A DNA stretch of 64,000 nucleotides from Legionella geestiana (GTDB taxonomy: Bacteria; Pseudomonadota; Gammaproteobacteria; Legionellales; Legionellaceae): contig NZ_CP038271.1 in the NCBI RefSeq assembly GCF_004571195.1, positions 1,621,001-1,685,000 of the forward strand, read 5' to 3'. The translations under genes were made by a program, and so were the position numbers. Shown here piece after piece: positions 1-8,652 of this stretch. The notes beneath the pieces are model-generated. The model ran no database searches and was not told the DNA's origin. It worked only from the letters and a program-made list of their open reading frames with translations. The first letter of the stretch is position 1, and each line of letters starts with the position of its first letter.

Positions 1-509
1 ATGAACGTTTCGCGAAAGTCACAGTGTACAAAGCGTGCATTCTGGCTTTTTTGCTGGAAAAACTCCATTTCCCGGCGTGGAAATCCGGGTTTTGCATAGC
101 GGCCGAAGGGTACGTTAAAGCCTCCCCGGCGATTGTAGCGGCATAGACCGTTATAGCCATGGCGATTCATATAAATAAAAAGCGCTGAACGCTCGCGGCT
201 GTCCTTTGAGGCATTGAAGCGCTCTCGGAACGCATAATAACGGTCTTCAGTATTGTTTTGTGGCGTAAAAAAACTTTCGCACCAATCGATAAAGGCACAG
301 CCATCCTGCTGTATGTGGGTAAAAAGCGCAACTAAATCAGGGTTCGCTTCGCCAAGGATATATTCCCTATAGCTCGTGTTAATAAACACGGCCCCCGATC
401 CGGTAAAAGGCTCAATTAACCGTCTTCCCGGGGGCAGGACCGCAAGGATACGTGACAGCTGGCGATATTTGCCGCCCGCCCATTTTAGAAAGGGTTTGGT
501 GGGATTCAT
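1..509 (-). CDS. dam: DNA adenine methylase Dam, N-terminal part (cut by window edge)
   Basis: Adenine-N6 methyltransferase expected to modify GATC sites, acting in mismatch repair and replication control. 169 residues are visible from the ATG at 507-509; the rest lies beyond base 1. The family's N-terminal KWAGGK motif is at residues 9-14, the AdoMet-binding EPFTGSGAVF at 34-43, and the conserved NRHGYNGLCRYN and FNVPFGRY segments at about 115-138. The catalytic DPPY motif, normally near residue 180, falls outside the window and cannot be checked. The gene is divergent from the amidotransferase at 636. The motif order and spacing match Dam rather than restriction-linked methylases, but a type II orphan enzyme of another specificity is not excluded. 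Confidence 0.9.
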   Translation of the reverse strand, partial: MNPTKPFLKWAGGKYRQLSRILAVLPPGRRLIEPFTGSGAVFINTSYREYILGEANPDLVALFTHIQQDGCAFIDWCESFFTPQNNTEDRYYAFRERFNASKDSRERSALFIYMNRHGYNGLCRYNRRGGFNVPFGRYAKPGFPRREMEFFQQKSQNARFVHCDFRETF

Positions 510-635
510 GGCGTGTGATTATAAACCTTAACACGGAAGTATTGCCTAAAGCGCGCGCTTTGGCAAATATCAGCATTTGGTGGTTTAGCAAGACTTACAC
601 TACACTTTTCTTATGCAACTGCCAGGAGCCAGCCC

Positions 636-1478
636 ATGTGCCGATTTGTTGCCTATCTTGGAGAGCCTCTGCTGTTAGAAACAGCGCTGGTAAAGCCCGA
701 AAACTCGCTTATCGCCCAGAGTCTCAAAGCACGCGAAACGCAGTTTCCGACCAATGGCGATGGCTTTGGTGTGGGCTGGTACGCGCCTGAGCTGAATCCC
801 GAACCGGGACTTTTTACCTCCATTTCTCCCGCATGGAACGACAGAAATCTTTTGCATCTGACAGCCAGGATTAAATCGCCCTGCTTTTTTGGCCATGTGC
901 GCGCTGCTGAAACCGGTAACGTCAATCTGGATAACTGTCATCCGTTCGCCAGAGGCCGATGGATGTTGATGCACAACGGTGATATCGGCAACTTTTCATC
1001 CATCAAGCGACACCTGCGGCGCATGCTTGATGATGATATTTATAACTGGATTCAGGGCAGCACGGACTCGGAGCATTTTTTCGCACTTTTTCTTCAGCTT
1101 TGCCGGGGTCGAGATGTCACCGATATTCATGAAGCTGCAAACGTACTGCGGGAAACCGTAAAAACCGTTAATGTGCTGGTAGAACAATACGGTCAGGGGG
1201 GCGTGTCTTTTCTGAACATTTGTCTCACTGATGGCGAACGCATGCTTGCAACTCGCTACACCACGAGCAGCAAAGAGCCCTCCTTGTCGCTTCACTATTT
1301 TGCAGGCACCCGAGAAGTGCCCGAAAGTGGTTCGAATGGTACGGTTATGCGCGACTGGCGCTGTGTGCTGCTGGCATCAGAAAAATTAAACTGCATTGAA
1401 TCCGAGTGGGGGGACATTCCCCACAATCACATGATTCTTGTCGACAGAGACTTGCAGATAGAATTGCAGCCCCTGTAA
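636..1478 (+). CDS. Class II glutamine amidotransferase (YafJ-like)
   Basis: Predicted N-terminal nucleophile glutamine amidotransferase of 280 residues. Cys2, exposed after Met removal, should be the nucleophile (start Met-Cys-Arg). Supporting motifs are GDGFGVGWY around residues 46-54 and HNGDIGNF around 113-120, both typical of the class II glutaminase domain. There is no synthase domain behind it, so the acceptor of the ammonia is unknown; the stand-alone YafJ/EgtC-like group fits the length. The ATG at 636 follows an AGGAG-like site (CAGGAGCC at about 621-628). It stands alone, divergent from dam and convergent with the permease at 1657. Confidence 0.8.
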   Translation: MCRFVAYLGEPLLLETALVKPENSLIAQSLKARETQFPTNGDGFGVGWYAPELNPEPGLFTSISPAWNDRNLLHLTARIKSPCFFGHVRAAETGNVNLDNCHPFARGRWMLMHNGDIGNFSSIKRHLRRMLDDDIYNWIQGSTDSEHFFALFLQLCRGRDVTDIHEAANVLRETVKTVNVLVEQYGQGGVSFLNICLTDGERMLATRYTTSSKEPSLSLHYFAGTREVPESGSNGTVMRDWRCVLLASEKLNCIESEWGDIPHNHMILVDRDLQIELQPL

Positions 1479-1656
1479 CGTTTGTGGCTGAAGAACCGCA
1501 TCTTTCTCAGGAGAGAAACCATGGCAAACTGCCATTATTACTCTCATTTTTCCGGCACATTCATAAAATACATTGTTGATGCAATAGTATAAAATCAGCA
1601 TCTTGCAAGACCCGGCAGAGCCCATATCTGTCAGCAGACCCCTGAATGCTGGTGAA

Positions 1657-2838
1657 CTACAAGATGGCAATATAGAGCAGCACCATTGCAGAAATCGCTA
1701 CCAGAGCAAGCGTCAGATTGCCACCAGGCACGATAACCCCTGCAGTTGTCACACGGCGCCCGCGCCAGGTCATTAAAACCGGAAGGACGAGCAGCAGCAG
1801 GACACAGCAAATGCCGGCGTAATTCAGGGCATTGAGGTAAATGCCCGGGTTAAACAGCACAACAAGAAGGGGTGGGGCAAAGGTCAAAAGCAGGACGGAT
1901 TTCCCTTCTTTGCCGGATTTTTTCAGCGACAGGCCATCGGCCAGAAAATCGTAAAGCCCAAGTGACACCGCGAGAAATGCCGTTATCATGCAGATAGAGG
2001 AAAAAAAACTGAAAAACGCACTGATGAGCGGATTGTGGAGTGCGCCGGTCAAAGCTACAGTCAGCCCGGAAGCGGCATGTCCGCTGTTACCAAGCTCAAG
2101 CAGTCCGCCCGTGCCCTCACGGTCGATGACGCCCATGATAACCGCATTCCAGAGGATGTAGCAGGCGAGCGGAATCAGAGAGCCAATGATTATCACCTTT
2201 CTTAGCGCCGGAATGTCATCCTGGAAGTAATCGCGCAGGCTTGGCACGATGGAGGCAAAGCCAAACGAAGTTATGAGAATCATCAGGCTGGCGGAGATGG
2301 TGTGCAGATCGCCGCCTCGAAGGGCCGAGGGTTTAATCCAGGGTGCAATCACCAGCACCAGCAGGAGGTAAACGCCAAGTTTGCCAAACATCAGGCCGCG
2401 GTTAACGAAATCCACTGAGCGAATGCCACGATAGACTACAAGGCTTAACACACCAGTAAACACAATGGCGGCCAGCCATTCAGGCGGTCGGAGCCTGAAT
2501 GCGCCAAGGATGCCCGCAAATACGTCACTTCCACCAGAGATGTAGGCGGCGAGCAGTGTGTAGAGCAGAAGCAGGCAGGCACTCCAGGCAAGAACTTGTC
2601 CGGGGAGCCCTAAGGTGGATTTGGCAATGGACACGAGATTGGAGCCGGGCGGCAGGCGAAGGCTTGCTTCGAGCAGCAGCAGGGCGCCGGTAGTCATGAT
2701 GAGCCAGCAGAGCACCAGAAAAATCAGCGAACCGGTGAAACCGGCACCGGCAGTGGCAACCGGCAGCGCCAGCATGCCGCCACCAATGGAGGTGCCTGCT
2801 ATCAAGAGGGTGCCGCCTATAAACCGTGAGCGTGCCAT
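1657..2838 (-). CDS. TyrP/HAAAP-type aromatic amino acid permease, copy 1
   Basis: Inner-membrane amino acid:proton symporter of 393 residues in the hydroxy/aromatic amino acid permease family (TyrP, Mtr, TnaB). The N-terminus carries the family signature FIGGTLLIAGTSIGGGMLAL, and about eleven hydrophobic segments follow. A conserved SFGFASIVPSLRDYF stretch lies near residues 190-205. It is preceded on the same strand by a second, similar permease (2912-4087) with 73 bases between them, so the two look like a tandem duplication. The substrate (tyrosine, tryptophan or another amino acid) cannot be read from the sequence. Confidence 0.85.
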   Translation of the reverse strand: MARSRFIGGTLLIAGTSIGGGMLALPVATAGAGFTGSLIFLVLCWLIMTTGALLLLEASLRLPPGSNLVSIAKSTLGLPGQVLAWSACLLLLYTLLAAYISGGSDVFAGILGAFRLRPPEWLAAIVFTGVLSLVVYRGIRSVDFVNRGLMFGKLGVYLLLVLVIAPWIKPSALRGGDLHTISASLMILITSFGFASIVPSLRDYFQDDIPALRKVIIIGSLIPLACYILWNAVIMGVIDREGTGGLLELGNSGHAASGLTVALTGALHNPLISAFFSFFSSICMITAFLAVSLGLYDFLADGLSLKKSGKEGKSVLLLTFAPPLLVVLFNPGIYLNALNYAGICCVLLLLVLPVLMTWRGRRVTTAGVIVPGGNLTLALVAISAMVLLYIAIL

Positions 2839-2866
2839 GGTACCTCATTGCTCAAAAATAAAACAT

Positions 2867-2896
2867 ATTGTTGCATATCACACCCCAAACTGTCAA
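2867..2896 (-). promoter_or_regulatory. Possible promoter for permease copy 1
   Basis: On the minus strand a perfect -35 TTGACA (2891-2896) is followed after 18 bases by AACAAT (2867-2872), a weak -10 matching 4 of 6 positions. It sits in the 73-base gap between the two permease genes and could let the downstream copy be transcribed separately. Inference from consensus only. Confidence 0.35.
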
Positions 2897-2911
2897 GCCT
2901 TGCCTCCAGAC

Positions 2912-4087
2912 CTAGAGCGTTAATAGCGCAAACCCAAGAAGCCCCACTCCACTTACAATGACGAGCCACAATACCACAGACTTTCCCGGTACGGTATATG
3001 CGCTTTGGTAGCGCCTGCGCCCCTGCAGACACATGAGTGCCGGAAGCAGCAGAAGGAGAATAACACACAGCGCTCCCGCAAAGCTTAAGGCATGTATCCA
3101 GACACCCGGAAACCCTAATACTATCAGCAATGGCGGCAGAAAAGTGAGTAAAAACAAAATGCGCCCTTCTTTCCCGCGGCCTTCCATGCGTAGCCCGTCT
3201 CCAAGAAAGCTGAACAGGCAGAGTGATACACCAAGAAAGGCGGTCAGCATGCAGATAGAGGTAAAGACATTGAATGCGGCAATAATTAACGGGCTTTCTA
3301 CGCGTGCTGCGAGCAGCGCGGCGAGCGTGCTGGTGGCGCGTTCACTTTGCATCAGCGGAATGAGCGCATTGGGTGTAATGCTGCCCATAATCACGGTGTT
3401 CCATGCGAGGTAGCAGAACAATGGGATAAGGGAGCCGATGAGGATAACCCGTCTCAGAGCCGTGATGTCGTCCTCAAAGTAATCTCGCAGGTTCGGCACA
3501 ATAATGGCAAAACCAAAAGAGGTGAGGAGCACCATCAGCGCGCCTAATCCCGCGAACAGCGAGCCGCCCGCGAGAGCGCCTGTGTCAACGTGTGGTGCAA
3601 TCATGACGATGAGAAGTGCGCAAATACCAAGTTTTGCGAACATCAGCACGCGGTTAAACCAGTCTACCCGGCGGATGCCCCCCCAGACAACCGCACCAAA
3701 TGCCAGCGTAAACGCGCTGGTGCGCTGCCAGGGAGCGCTTTCGAGGCCCATGCGCTCAAAAAGCGCGCCAAATACATCGGAGCCACCGGAAATATAGGCA
3801 CACAAAAGGGTATAGAGCAGAATCAGATAACTCACCCAGGTCAGCAGGAGCCCCGGCCTGCCAAGGGTGGCCGCTGCCATCGAGACCATGTGCGCGCCGC
3901 GCGGCAGGTAAAGATTGGCTTCCAGAATATAAAGCGCCCCGAGCGTCATCAGCGCCCAGCAGGCAAGCAGAAGGAGGGTGGATGGCCAGAAACCCGCTGT
4001 CGCGCAGGCAAGGGGCAGAGCCAGCATACCGCCGCCAATCGAGGTGCCAACCACGAGTAAAATCCCACCAATGAATCGGGAACGCAT
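2912..4087 (-). CDS. TyrP/HAAAP-type aromatic amino acid permease, copy 2
   Basis: Second permease of the same family (391 residues), starting RSRFIGGILLVVGTSIGGG and containing SFGFAIIVPNLRDYFEDD near residues 190-207, both aligning without gaps to copy 1 downstream. About eleven transmembrane segments. The two copies are clearly related but diverged throughout, so this is an old duplication rather than a recent one, and the substrates may differ. ATG 4085-4087 is preceded by AAAGGAGCAGGTT, a good ribosome-binding site. Upstream lies the palindromic element at 4157-4330. Confidence 0.85.
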   Translation of the reverse strand: MRSRFIGGILLVVGTSIGGGMLALPLACATAGFWPSTLLLLACWALMTLGALYILEANLYLPRGAHMVSMAAATLGRPGLLLTWVSYLILLYTLLCAYISGGSDVFGALFERMGLESAPWQRTSAFTLAFGAVVWGGIRRVDWFNRVLMFAKLGICALLIVMIAPHVDTGALAGGSLFAGLGALMVLLTSFGFAIIVPNLRDYFEDDITALRRVILIGSLIPLFCYLAWNTVIMGSITPNALIPLMQSERATSTLAALLAARVESPLIIAAFNVFTSICMLTAFLGVSLCLFSFLGDGLRMEGRGKEGRILFLLTFLPPLLIVLGFPGVWIHALSFAGALCVILLLLLPALMCLQGRRRYQSAYTVPGKSVVLWLVIVSGVGLLGFALLTL

Positions 4088-4148
4088 AACCTGCTCCTTT
4101 TGTTTGCACCATTACCGGATGGTAACAGAGAACAGAACCGTGTCAAAA

Positions 4149-4338
4149 GGATTGGCGTAACTATTCACCACATTTTGAATGCTTTAGGGGAAAAGTCAGA
4201 TTTGAGTGCAGGTTGTGCGAACGCATTACAAAAAAAGCGCAGCATACACCGGTATGTGAGCAGTTTTTTGTAATGCGTTCGCACAAGATGCGCCAAATAT
4301 GGCTTTTCGGTGAACGTGGTGAATGGTTACGGATTGGC
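4149..4338. mobile_element. IS66-like MITE (174-base palindromic element with 8-base target duplication)
   Basis: The element proper is 4157-4330. Its ends are GTAACTATTCACCAC (4157-4171) and, inverted, GTAACCATTCACCAC (4316-4330): 14 of 15 match. It is flanked by the identical octamer GGATTGGC at 4149-4156 and 4331-4338. An inner perfect 23-base inverted repeat occupies 4213-4235 and 4264-4286, and weaker pairing (GAAAAG..ATTTG against its complement) links the two, so nearly the whole element can fold as one hairpin. No ORF is inside. Ends beginning GTAA with 8-base duplications are the known hallmark of the IS66 family; assignment to that family is inference. The right duplication ends on the last base of the stop codon of the 4338-5030 gene. 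Confidence 0.8.
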
Positions 4339-5030
4339 TATTTCTCGTAGGCTTTTATCATGGGTGCCGGTGCGGGGCAGTTTTTACAGCCCTTGGGCAT
4401 GACCACCCACTGAATTTCAAGGCGCCGGTTTTGCGCGCTTCCGTGAATGATGCGGTTATCGGAAATTGGATGTTTATCGCCGTAGCCTTCGGCCTTCAGG
4501 TACTGCGCTTTTACGTTATTGGCCCAGAGAAAGCCGAGCATGGTTTCAGCGCGCGCTTCCGACATGCGGAATTTATGCGCTCTGGAGCCAATTTCATCGG
4601 TAAATCCCGCGATGTAGACAGGGCTGTCGGGGTAATGACGCAGAAGCCTGATAATGTTGACGAGGCCCGGGTAGCAAAGCTCCTGCAGGCGTGCGGTATT
4701 ATAGACAAAGTATTGATCGGTAGGCACGATGAGCGTCATGGTGTCGCCGTATTGCACATACTGAATATGCTGCTTCGCAAGTGCCTTGATGATGGCGGGT
4801 TTGCTTTCGCGATAGAGTGATACCGCACCACCGACAGCGGCACCCGCGGCAAGCCCGACAATGGGATAGCCCGCTGCCGCACCCACGGCAGTACCTACAC
4901 CGGCAGCACCCGCCGTGCGGCGCACACCGGCGCGGTCTTTTTTAAAGTTATTGTAGGGGGGGTGGTAGCAGGCCGTGAGATTCAGCGCGAGTGCTGCCAT
5001 GATTGGCAAGCCAAAGCCTTTGCACGCCAT
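4338..5030 (-). CDS. OmpA-family lipoprotein (resembles Legionella CmpA)
   Basis: Outer-membrane-anchored peptidoglycan-binding lipoprotein of 230 residues. A signal sequence ends in a lipobox LTAC with Cys21 as the lipidated residue. A glycine/alanine-rich segment at about 39-72 resembles the glycine-zipper regions of such lipoproteins. An OmpA-like domain follows at about 105-215, with IAGFTDEIGSRAHKFRMSEARA and GYGDKHP.. NRRLEIQ as the typical diaminopimelate-binding core. Its order of domains recalls the C-OmpA-like CmpA family of Legionella. The mobile palindrome inserted immediately beyond its stop may now serve as its transcription end. Confidence 0.8.
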   Translation of the reverse strand: MACKGFGLPIMAALALNLTACYHPPYNNFKKDRAGVRRTAGAAGVGTAVGAAAGYPIVGLAAGAAVGGAVSLYRESKPAIIKALAKQHIQYVQYGDTMTLIVPTDQYFVYNTARLQELCYPGLVNIIRLLRHYPDSPVYIAGFTDEIGSRAHKFRMSEARAETMLGFLWANNVKAQYLKAEGYGDKHPISDNRIIHGSAQNRRLEIQWVVMPKGCKNCPAPAPMIKAYEK

Positions 5031-5063
5031 GCGCCTCTCTCCCGTCCTTAAATAATCCTTTCA

Positions 5064-5753
5064 TTATCCAGAAAAAAAATGCCAAAGTCCACCACGCCGC
5101 GGCGGGGTGCTGACACGCTGTAATACACGTTTCAAGAAAGTGGGCCCCGGGTCGTATTTGTCAGTCTGATAGGTGGGGTCACGCTCAAGCCAGAGCGGGC
5201 TTTTGCGAAACTTTAAATAGTCATTATGACCAATAACATGTTCAATGGCGGGGTACTTTGCTTTCAGGTAACAGACGAGAAAGGCATTGGCGCGCACCTG
5301 TGCGTCAGTCAAGTCATCTTTATCGTGAGTGCCGCCTATGTTTTCAATGCCGATAGCATAATGATTAAGGCCGATGACGTGGCGCGCCATCCAGTTATCC
5401 GGCATCAGCTGATAAATAGTGCCATCGCGGTCAACCAGAAAATGGCTGGAAACATTAAGGCGTCCGGGTAAATCTTTGGTGCGCGGAGAGCCGTCTGGAA
5501 ACTGTGAAGAGTTAAATACTCTGAAAGTTGCCTCGAGGCTCCCGATAGCCGTCCAGTGCAGCACAATCATGCGCGGCTCAATGCGGATGGAGCGCTGGCG
5601 AATGCCATAGTGTTCGCGCTGGTACTCGCGGGTTAGACGTATACGCTCAGCATCAAACACAATCGGCTTTTGATGAATGGGTTGCGGCGTGTGGCAGGAG
5701 AATGCCTCAGCACCGGCTGGAAGCAGCAGTAGCGCCAGAAGCAAGATTCTCAT
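5064..5753 (-). CDS. Exported N-acetylmuramoyl-L-alanine amidase (AmiD/AmpD type)
   Basis: Zinc amidase of the Amidase_2 family, 229 residues, that would cleave the bond between MurNAc and the stem peptide in the periplasm or outer membrane. Residues 1-17 form a signal peptide; Cys20 follows but without a clear lipobox, so it is probably soluble. Zinc ligands expected for the family are visible in IVLHWTA, VIGHNDY and the DPGPTF near the C-terminus; GIENIGG also fits the fold. Its ATG overlaps the stop of the MltA-like gene upstream (ATGA), so the two are translationally coupled and probably act together on peptidoglycan. Confidence 0.85.
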   Translation of the reverse strand: MRILLLALLLLPAGAEAFSCHTPQPIHQKPIVFDAERIRLTREYQREHYGIRQRSIRIEPRMIVLHWTAIGSLEATFRVFNSSQFPDGSPRTKDLPGRLNVSSHFLVDRDGTIYQLMPDNWMARHVIGLNHYAIGIENIGGTHDKDDLTDAQVRANAFLVCYLKAKYPAIEHVIGHNDYLKFRKSPLWLERDPTYQTDKYDPGPTFLKRVLQRVSTPPRRGGLWHFFSG

Positions 5754-6787
5754 GGTTTCAGCACCATAATCCAGGCGTTAACATAATCCGGCAGGCCGCG
5801 ATTGGCTTTTTGAAAAGCCGCAAGCCCGCGATAACTGCCCGTGAGAAAGTCAACCTGGCAGAAGTTGCGGTGAAAAGCACCACCGGTGTCAGCCATGACG
5901 CCCACACGGGTGACGGGTGCTCCGCCGGCGCCCGGGTATTGCACCATCAGCAGCTTGCCAAGACCAAACTGTTCAAGGTCGGCTGCGAAGGTGGCTCCTG
6001 GTTCTACGGTGATTTTGTGCTCGGCATCACGACCATAACCTTTGACGCCGTCAACCGCCTTGAAATACCAGTAGCGCTCCTGCTCTAAGGGGGGAAGCGC
6101 GCGATTGTAAGGAATATTATTGCCACGGTGGACGTTAAAGGTCTGTGTGGTGTTATCGTCAAAATCGGCAATCAATGTCCCCTGCAGAAGAGCGGCTTCG
6201 AGGTCTTCGCGCGAAACCCAGGCGAGCACCGGCACCGCTTTCTTTTGGAGCGCACCTTTTAATATGGCCTGTTTGCCGTATTGAAAGCGGATGAGCTCAG
6301 GGTGTTTGCTGGCGTCTTCCAGACTTAAATGCGCTTCATCCTCTGGCAGTCCATAGAGGGCGAAGGGTGTCTGCGGTGTGCGCTGATGGCGCGCAGGCGC
6401 GCGGTGCACGTAATAGCGCGTCATGCGAATGCTGCCCTCGGGGCGGTTTGGAGTATTCACCCCCTTACAATCCGGGTACCAGCGGTAGAAGTCGAAGTGG
6501 CGGGCCACAAACTTAGGATCATTCATGCGATTTTGATGTTCGCAGACAAATTTCAGCGTCGCCTCCACCCGCGGGATTGGAATCGGAACGAGCAGGCCGG
6601 GGTGAATAACCGCCCTGTCAAGGGTCGCTTCTTTTTTCATATAGGCAAGTGTCTCACGCGCCGTGTCGCAAAGTGCGCGGGTGTCGGTCTGATAACGGGG
6701 AGTTGTGGCGGGTGAGGTTTTCACAAAGCGGGGAGAGGCATGGGCAGTGGCGGCCAGAACGCTCAGCAGAATAAGGAAGGTTTTCAT
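5750..6787 (-). CDS. MltA-type membrane-bound lytic murein transglycosylase
   Basis: Peptidoglycan-cleaving lytic transglycosylase forming 1,6-anhydro-muropeptides. I place the start at the ATG 6785-6787 because it gives a signal peptide MKTFLILLSVLAATAHA; an upstream in-frame extension to 6901 would bury it. The mature protein has an MltA domain followed by a C-terminal 3D domain whose MADTGGAF stretch contains the expected catalytic aspartate (compare QDTGGA in MltA). At 345 residues it is close to the E. coli enzyme (365), but no lipobox cysteine follows the signal, so it may be periplasmic instead of lipid-anchored. It overlaps the amidase downstream by four bases. Confidence 0.8.
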   Translation of the reverse strand: MKTFLILLSVLAATAHASPRFVKTSPATTPRYQTDTRALCDTARETLAYMKKEATLDRAVIHPGLLVPIPIPRVEATLKFVCEHQNRMNDPKFVARHFDFYRWYPDCKGVNTPNRPEGSIRMTRYYVHRAPARHQRTPQTPFALYGLPEDEAHLSLEDASKHPELIRFQYGKQAILKGALQKKAVPVLAWVSREDLEAALLQGTLIADFDDNTTQTFNVHRGNNIPYNRALPPLEQERYWYFKAVDGVKGYGRDAEHKITVEPGATFAADLEQFGLGKLLMVQYPGAGGAPVTRVGVMADTGGAFHRNFCQVDFLTGSYRGLAAFQKANRGLPDYVNAWIMVLKP

Positions 6788-6907
6788 GCAGTGGCAGTAT
6801 AAAGTAAAGAGAGGATGCGTGCATGGTAGCAGGATTTTCAAATTCCTTAAAATACCGGGCTTCGAAGTGACAGGGGGCGCGTTTTGTCGCTCCCCCCGCA
6901 AAAGTTC

Positions 6908-8620
6908 TTATGAGGATGATGAAGCAGCAGAAGAAGAAGTCATTTGGTTGGATGGGGCTTCATCCGGTTGCAACAACAAATTTGGATTCCTGGAGAGATG
7001 GTCCTGTAAAAAGTTGATACGCATCTGCAGGCCCCCATTCGGGTTGGTATTCCGGGCGTTAATATGCTTCATCTCGTAAAGAATCTCCAAGGGGTCATCG
7101 ATTTCGTTACTGTCTATTTTTCTGACCAGGTCTTCTATTTCCGCGCGATGTCCGCGCCATCTAATGCGCCTGCTTCGATACAGGTCATCAAACATGTTTT
7201 CGTTTGGTCCCCTTGTTTCCGTGCCCAGATAGTGTCTGAGCAGCGCATACATTCCCCTGGCCGCTTCCGTATTGAGATGACTAACGTTGTTCTCATATCG
7301 AGTATTAAACACGCTTTCATAGGCCGTGTTCACCCGCGGGAGCGTATATTGTCGGCGTTCTCTACCGAGGGTTATACCGTCACGGTACTCTCTCACGTTC
7401 TCGAGGGATGCGGGCAGTTGTGGCATCAGCTCGGACCACCTGGTCTCAGGCTCGCCAAAACAGGTGCTCTCAACCGGTAGATTAGAGGTGGTAAGCGTCT
7501 TAATGTGGGGAGGCAAAAACGAAAGGTAATCTTTGACTTGTCCGGGGGTAAGGTTCCATTCAGGACTACGTTCATGATTGGGGACTTCAACGAATGTGAC
7601 TGCTTTGATGTGTGGTGGAAGATTGGCAAGAAGCTTTTTAGGAGGAAGCTCCTTACTACATAAACCGAAAGAAATTGATGTGCAATGCTCAAGCTGTTTG
7701 ATTTCTTCGAGTGTTCTTTTCGAGAAATCCTCTGTCGACTCACCCTCCTTTTTCACCGCGTAGTATACCGTTGCCACAGGTAAACCTACCAAAGAGTCGA
7801 AAGCGTCGAAATTCCTCGAAACAGTAACGTAGTAGTTTGTATATAATCGATCAAATTTCTCGATATTCAGAGCTATCGGCCTCAGGTTAGTCTCTAGAGC
7901 GCGTCTGAAGCTAATCTCATCGAGGCCGTTTTCCGACTCTCGAATTGACTTCGCAAAAGCCGCGCTCAGAATTTGATACCTTTGGATATCAAAAAGCATT
8001 TTTTGAATGTCAATAGCACGGAGTTTATCAAACGGTTTGTTTATTAATTTCTCTTCAAAAAATTTAAGTAATGGCTTTCTGTATTTCTCATCCAGTGAAG
8101 ATATACGGTTAATTCCCTCGCTAAATATTTCTTTTTTCGCCTGTACTTGAGCCTCTGCGGTTGGCAATGACGGATTTTGAGTACGAATTTCAAGGAATTT
8201 CATATCACAGGCTTTGGATTGTGTAACATCCAGTGCTGATTTGGCGGCACAAAATATCGCATCTACTGTATCTTTATCTTCCCAAAGATAGGGAGGGAGG
8301 GCTTCTGTTTTTTCAAAGTAGGCGTTACGAACGAGACGTAGTGTGGGTGCGGAAGTCTGGAACTTCAGCGAAAAATACCTTTGTGTCGCGGTTTGTAAAG
8401 GATCGTCAATAACTACAACTTCTCTTCCTTGTACATCACGTATTGTCTTTGTGGACAGGGCTTCTGTTTTATTATCTAATTCCGTTGCTCTCGGCGCTGC
8501 AATTCTATGCAGGTTTACAGCGTTATGAACTAATTTTGATAATTCTTCATTCGCTGATTCCTGAAATGCTTGAGCAACAAGATTATTTAGTGGGGTTAAT
8601 CTGGTTCTTCGGTTCGGCAT
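6908..8620 (-). CDS. Unrecognised 570-residue protein, Dot/Icm effector candidate
   Basis: I do not recognise this protein. It has no signal peptide or membrane segment. Three LRR-like units with a core LP..(I/L)K.(V/L) lie at about residues 333-345, 368-382 and 398-412 (LPPHIKAVTF, LPPHIKTLTTSNLP, LPASLENVREY). The C-terminus is MTSSSAASSSS, a small, polar tail of the type often found on Dot/Icm substrates. The coding sequence, especially its first half (about 7800-8620), is visibly more AT-rich than neighbouring genes, and a PmrA-like box with a -10 TATAAT precedes it (8653-8685). These are circumstantial reasons to call it a secreted effector. No catalytic motif was found. Confidence 0.6.
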   Translation of the reverse strand: MPNRRTRLTPLNNLVAQAFQESANEELSKLVHNAVNLHRIAAPRATELDNKTEALSTKTIRDVQGREVVVIDDPLQTATQRYFSLKFQTSAPTLRLVRNAYFEKTEALPPYLWEDKDTVDAIFCAAKSALDVTQSKACDMKFLEIRTQNPSLPTAEAQVQAKKEIFSEGINRISSLDEKYRKPLLKFFEEKLINKPFDKLRAIDIQKMLFDIQRYQILSAAFAKSIRESENGLDEISFRRALETNLRPIALNIEKFDRLYTNYYVTVSRNFDAFDSLVGLPVATVYYAVKKEGESTEDFSKRTLEEIKQLEHCTSISFGLCSKELPPKKLLANLPPHIKAVTFVEVPNHERSPEWNLTPGQVKDYLSFLPPHIKTLTTSNLPVESTCFGEPETRWSELMPQLPASLENVREYRDGITLGRERRQYTLPRVNTAYESVFNTRYENNVSHLNTEAARGMYALLRHYLGTETRGPNENMFDDLYRSRRIRWRGHRAEIEDLVRKIDSNEIDDPLEILYEMKHINARNTNPNGGLQMRINFLQDHLSRNPNLLLQPDEAPSNQMTSSSAASSSS

Positions 8621-8652
8621 GATAACTCCAGAATTTTTCTGTTATGACCGTA

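Noticed and set aside
452..790. 112-codon plus-strand frame overlapping the amidotransferase start
   Set aside because: Overlaps dam and the amidotransferase in other frames and lacks a ribosome-binding site.
1479..1656. Possible small RNA or terminator in the gap between the convergent amidotransferase and permease genes
   Set aside because: 178 bases inspected; no stable hairpin with T tract or promoter of convincing quality.
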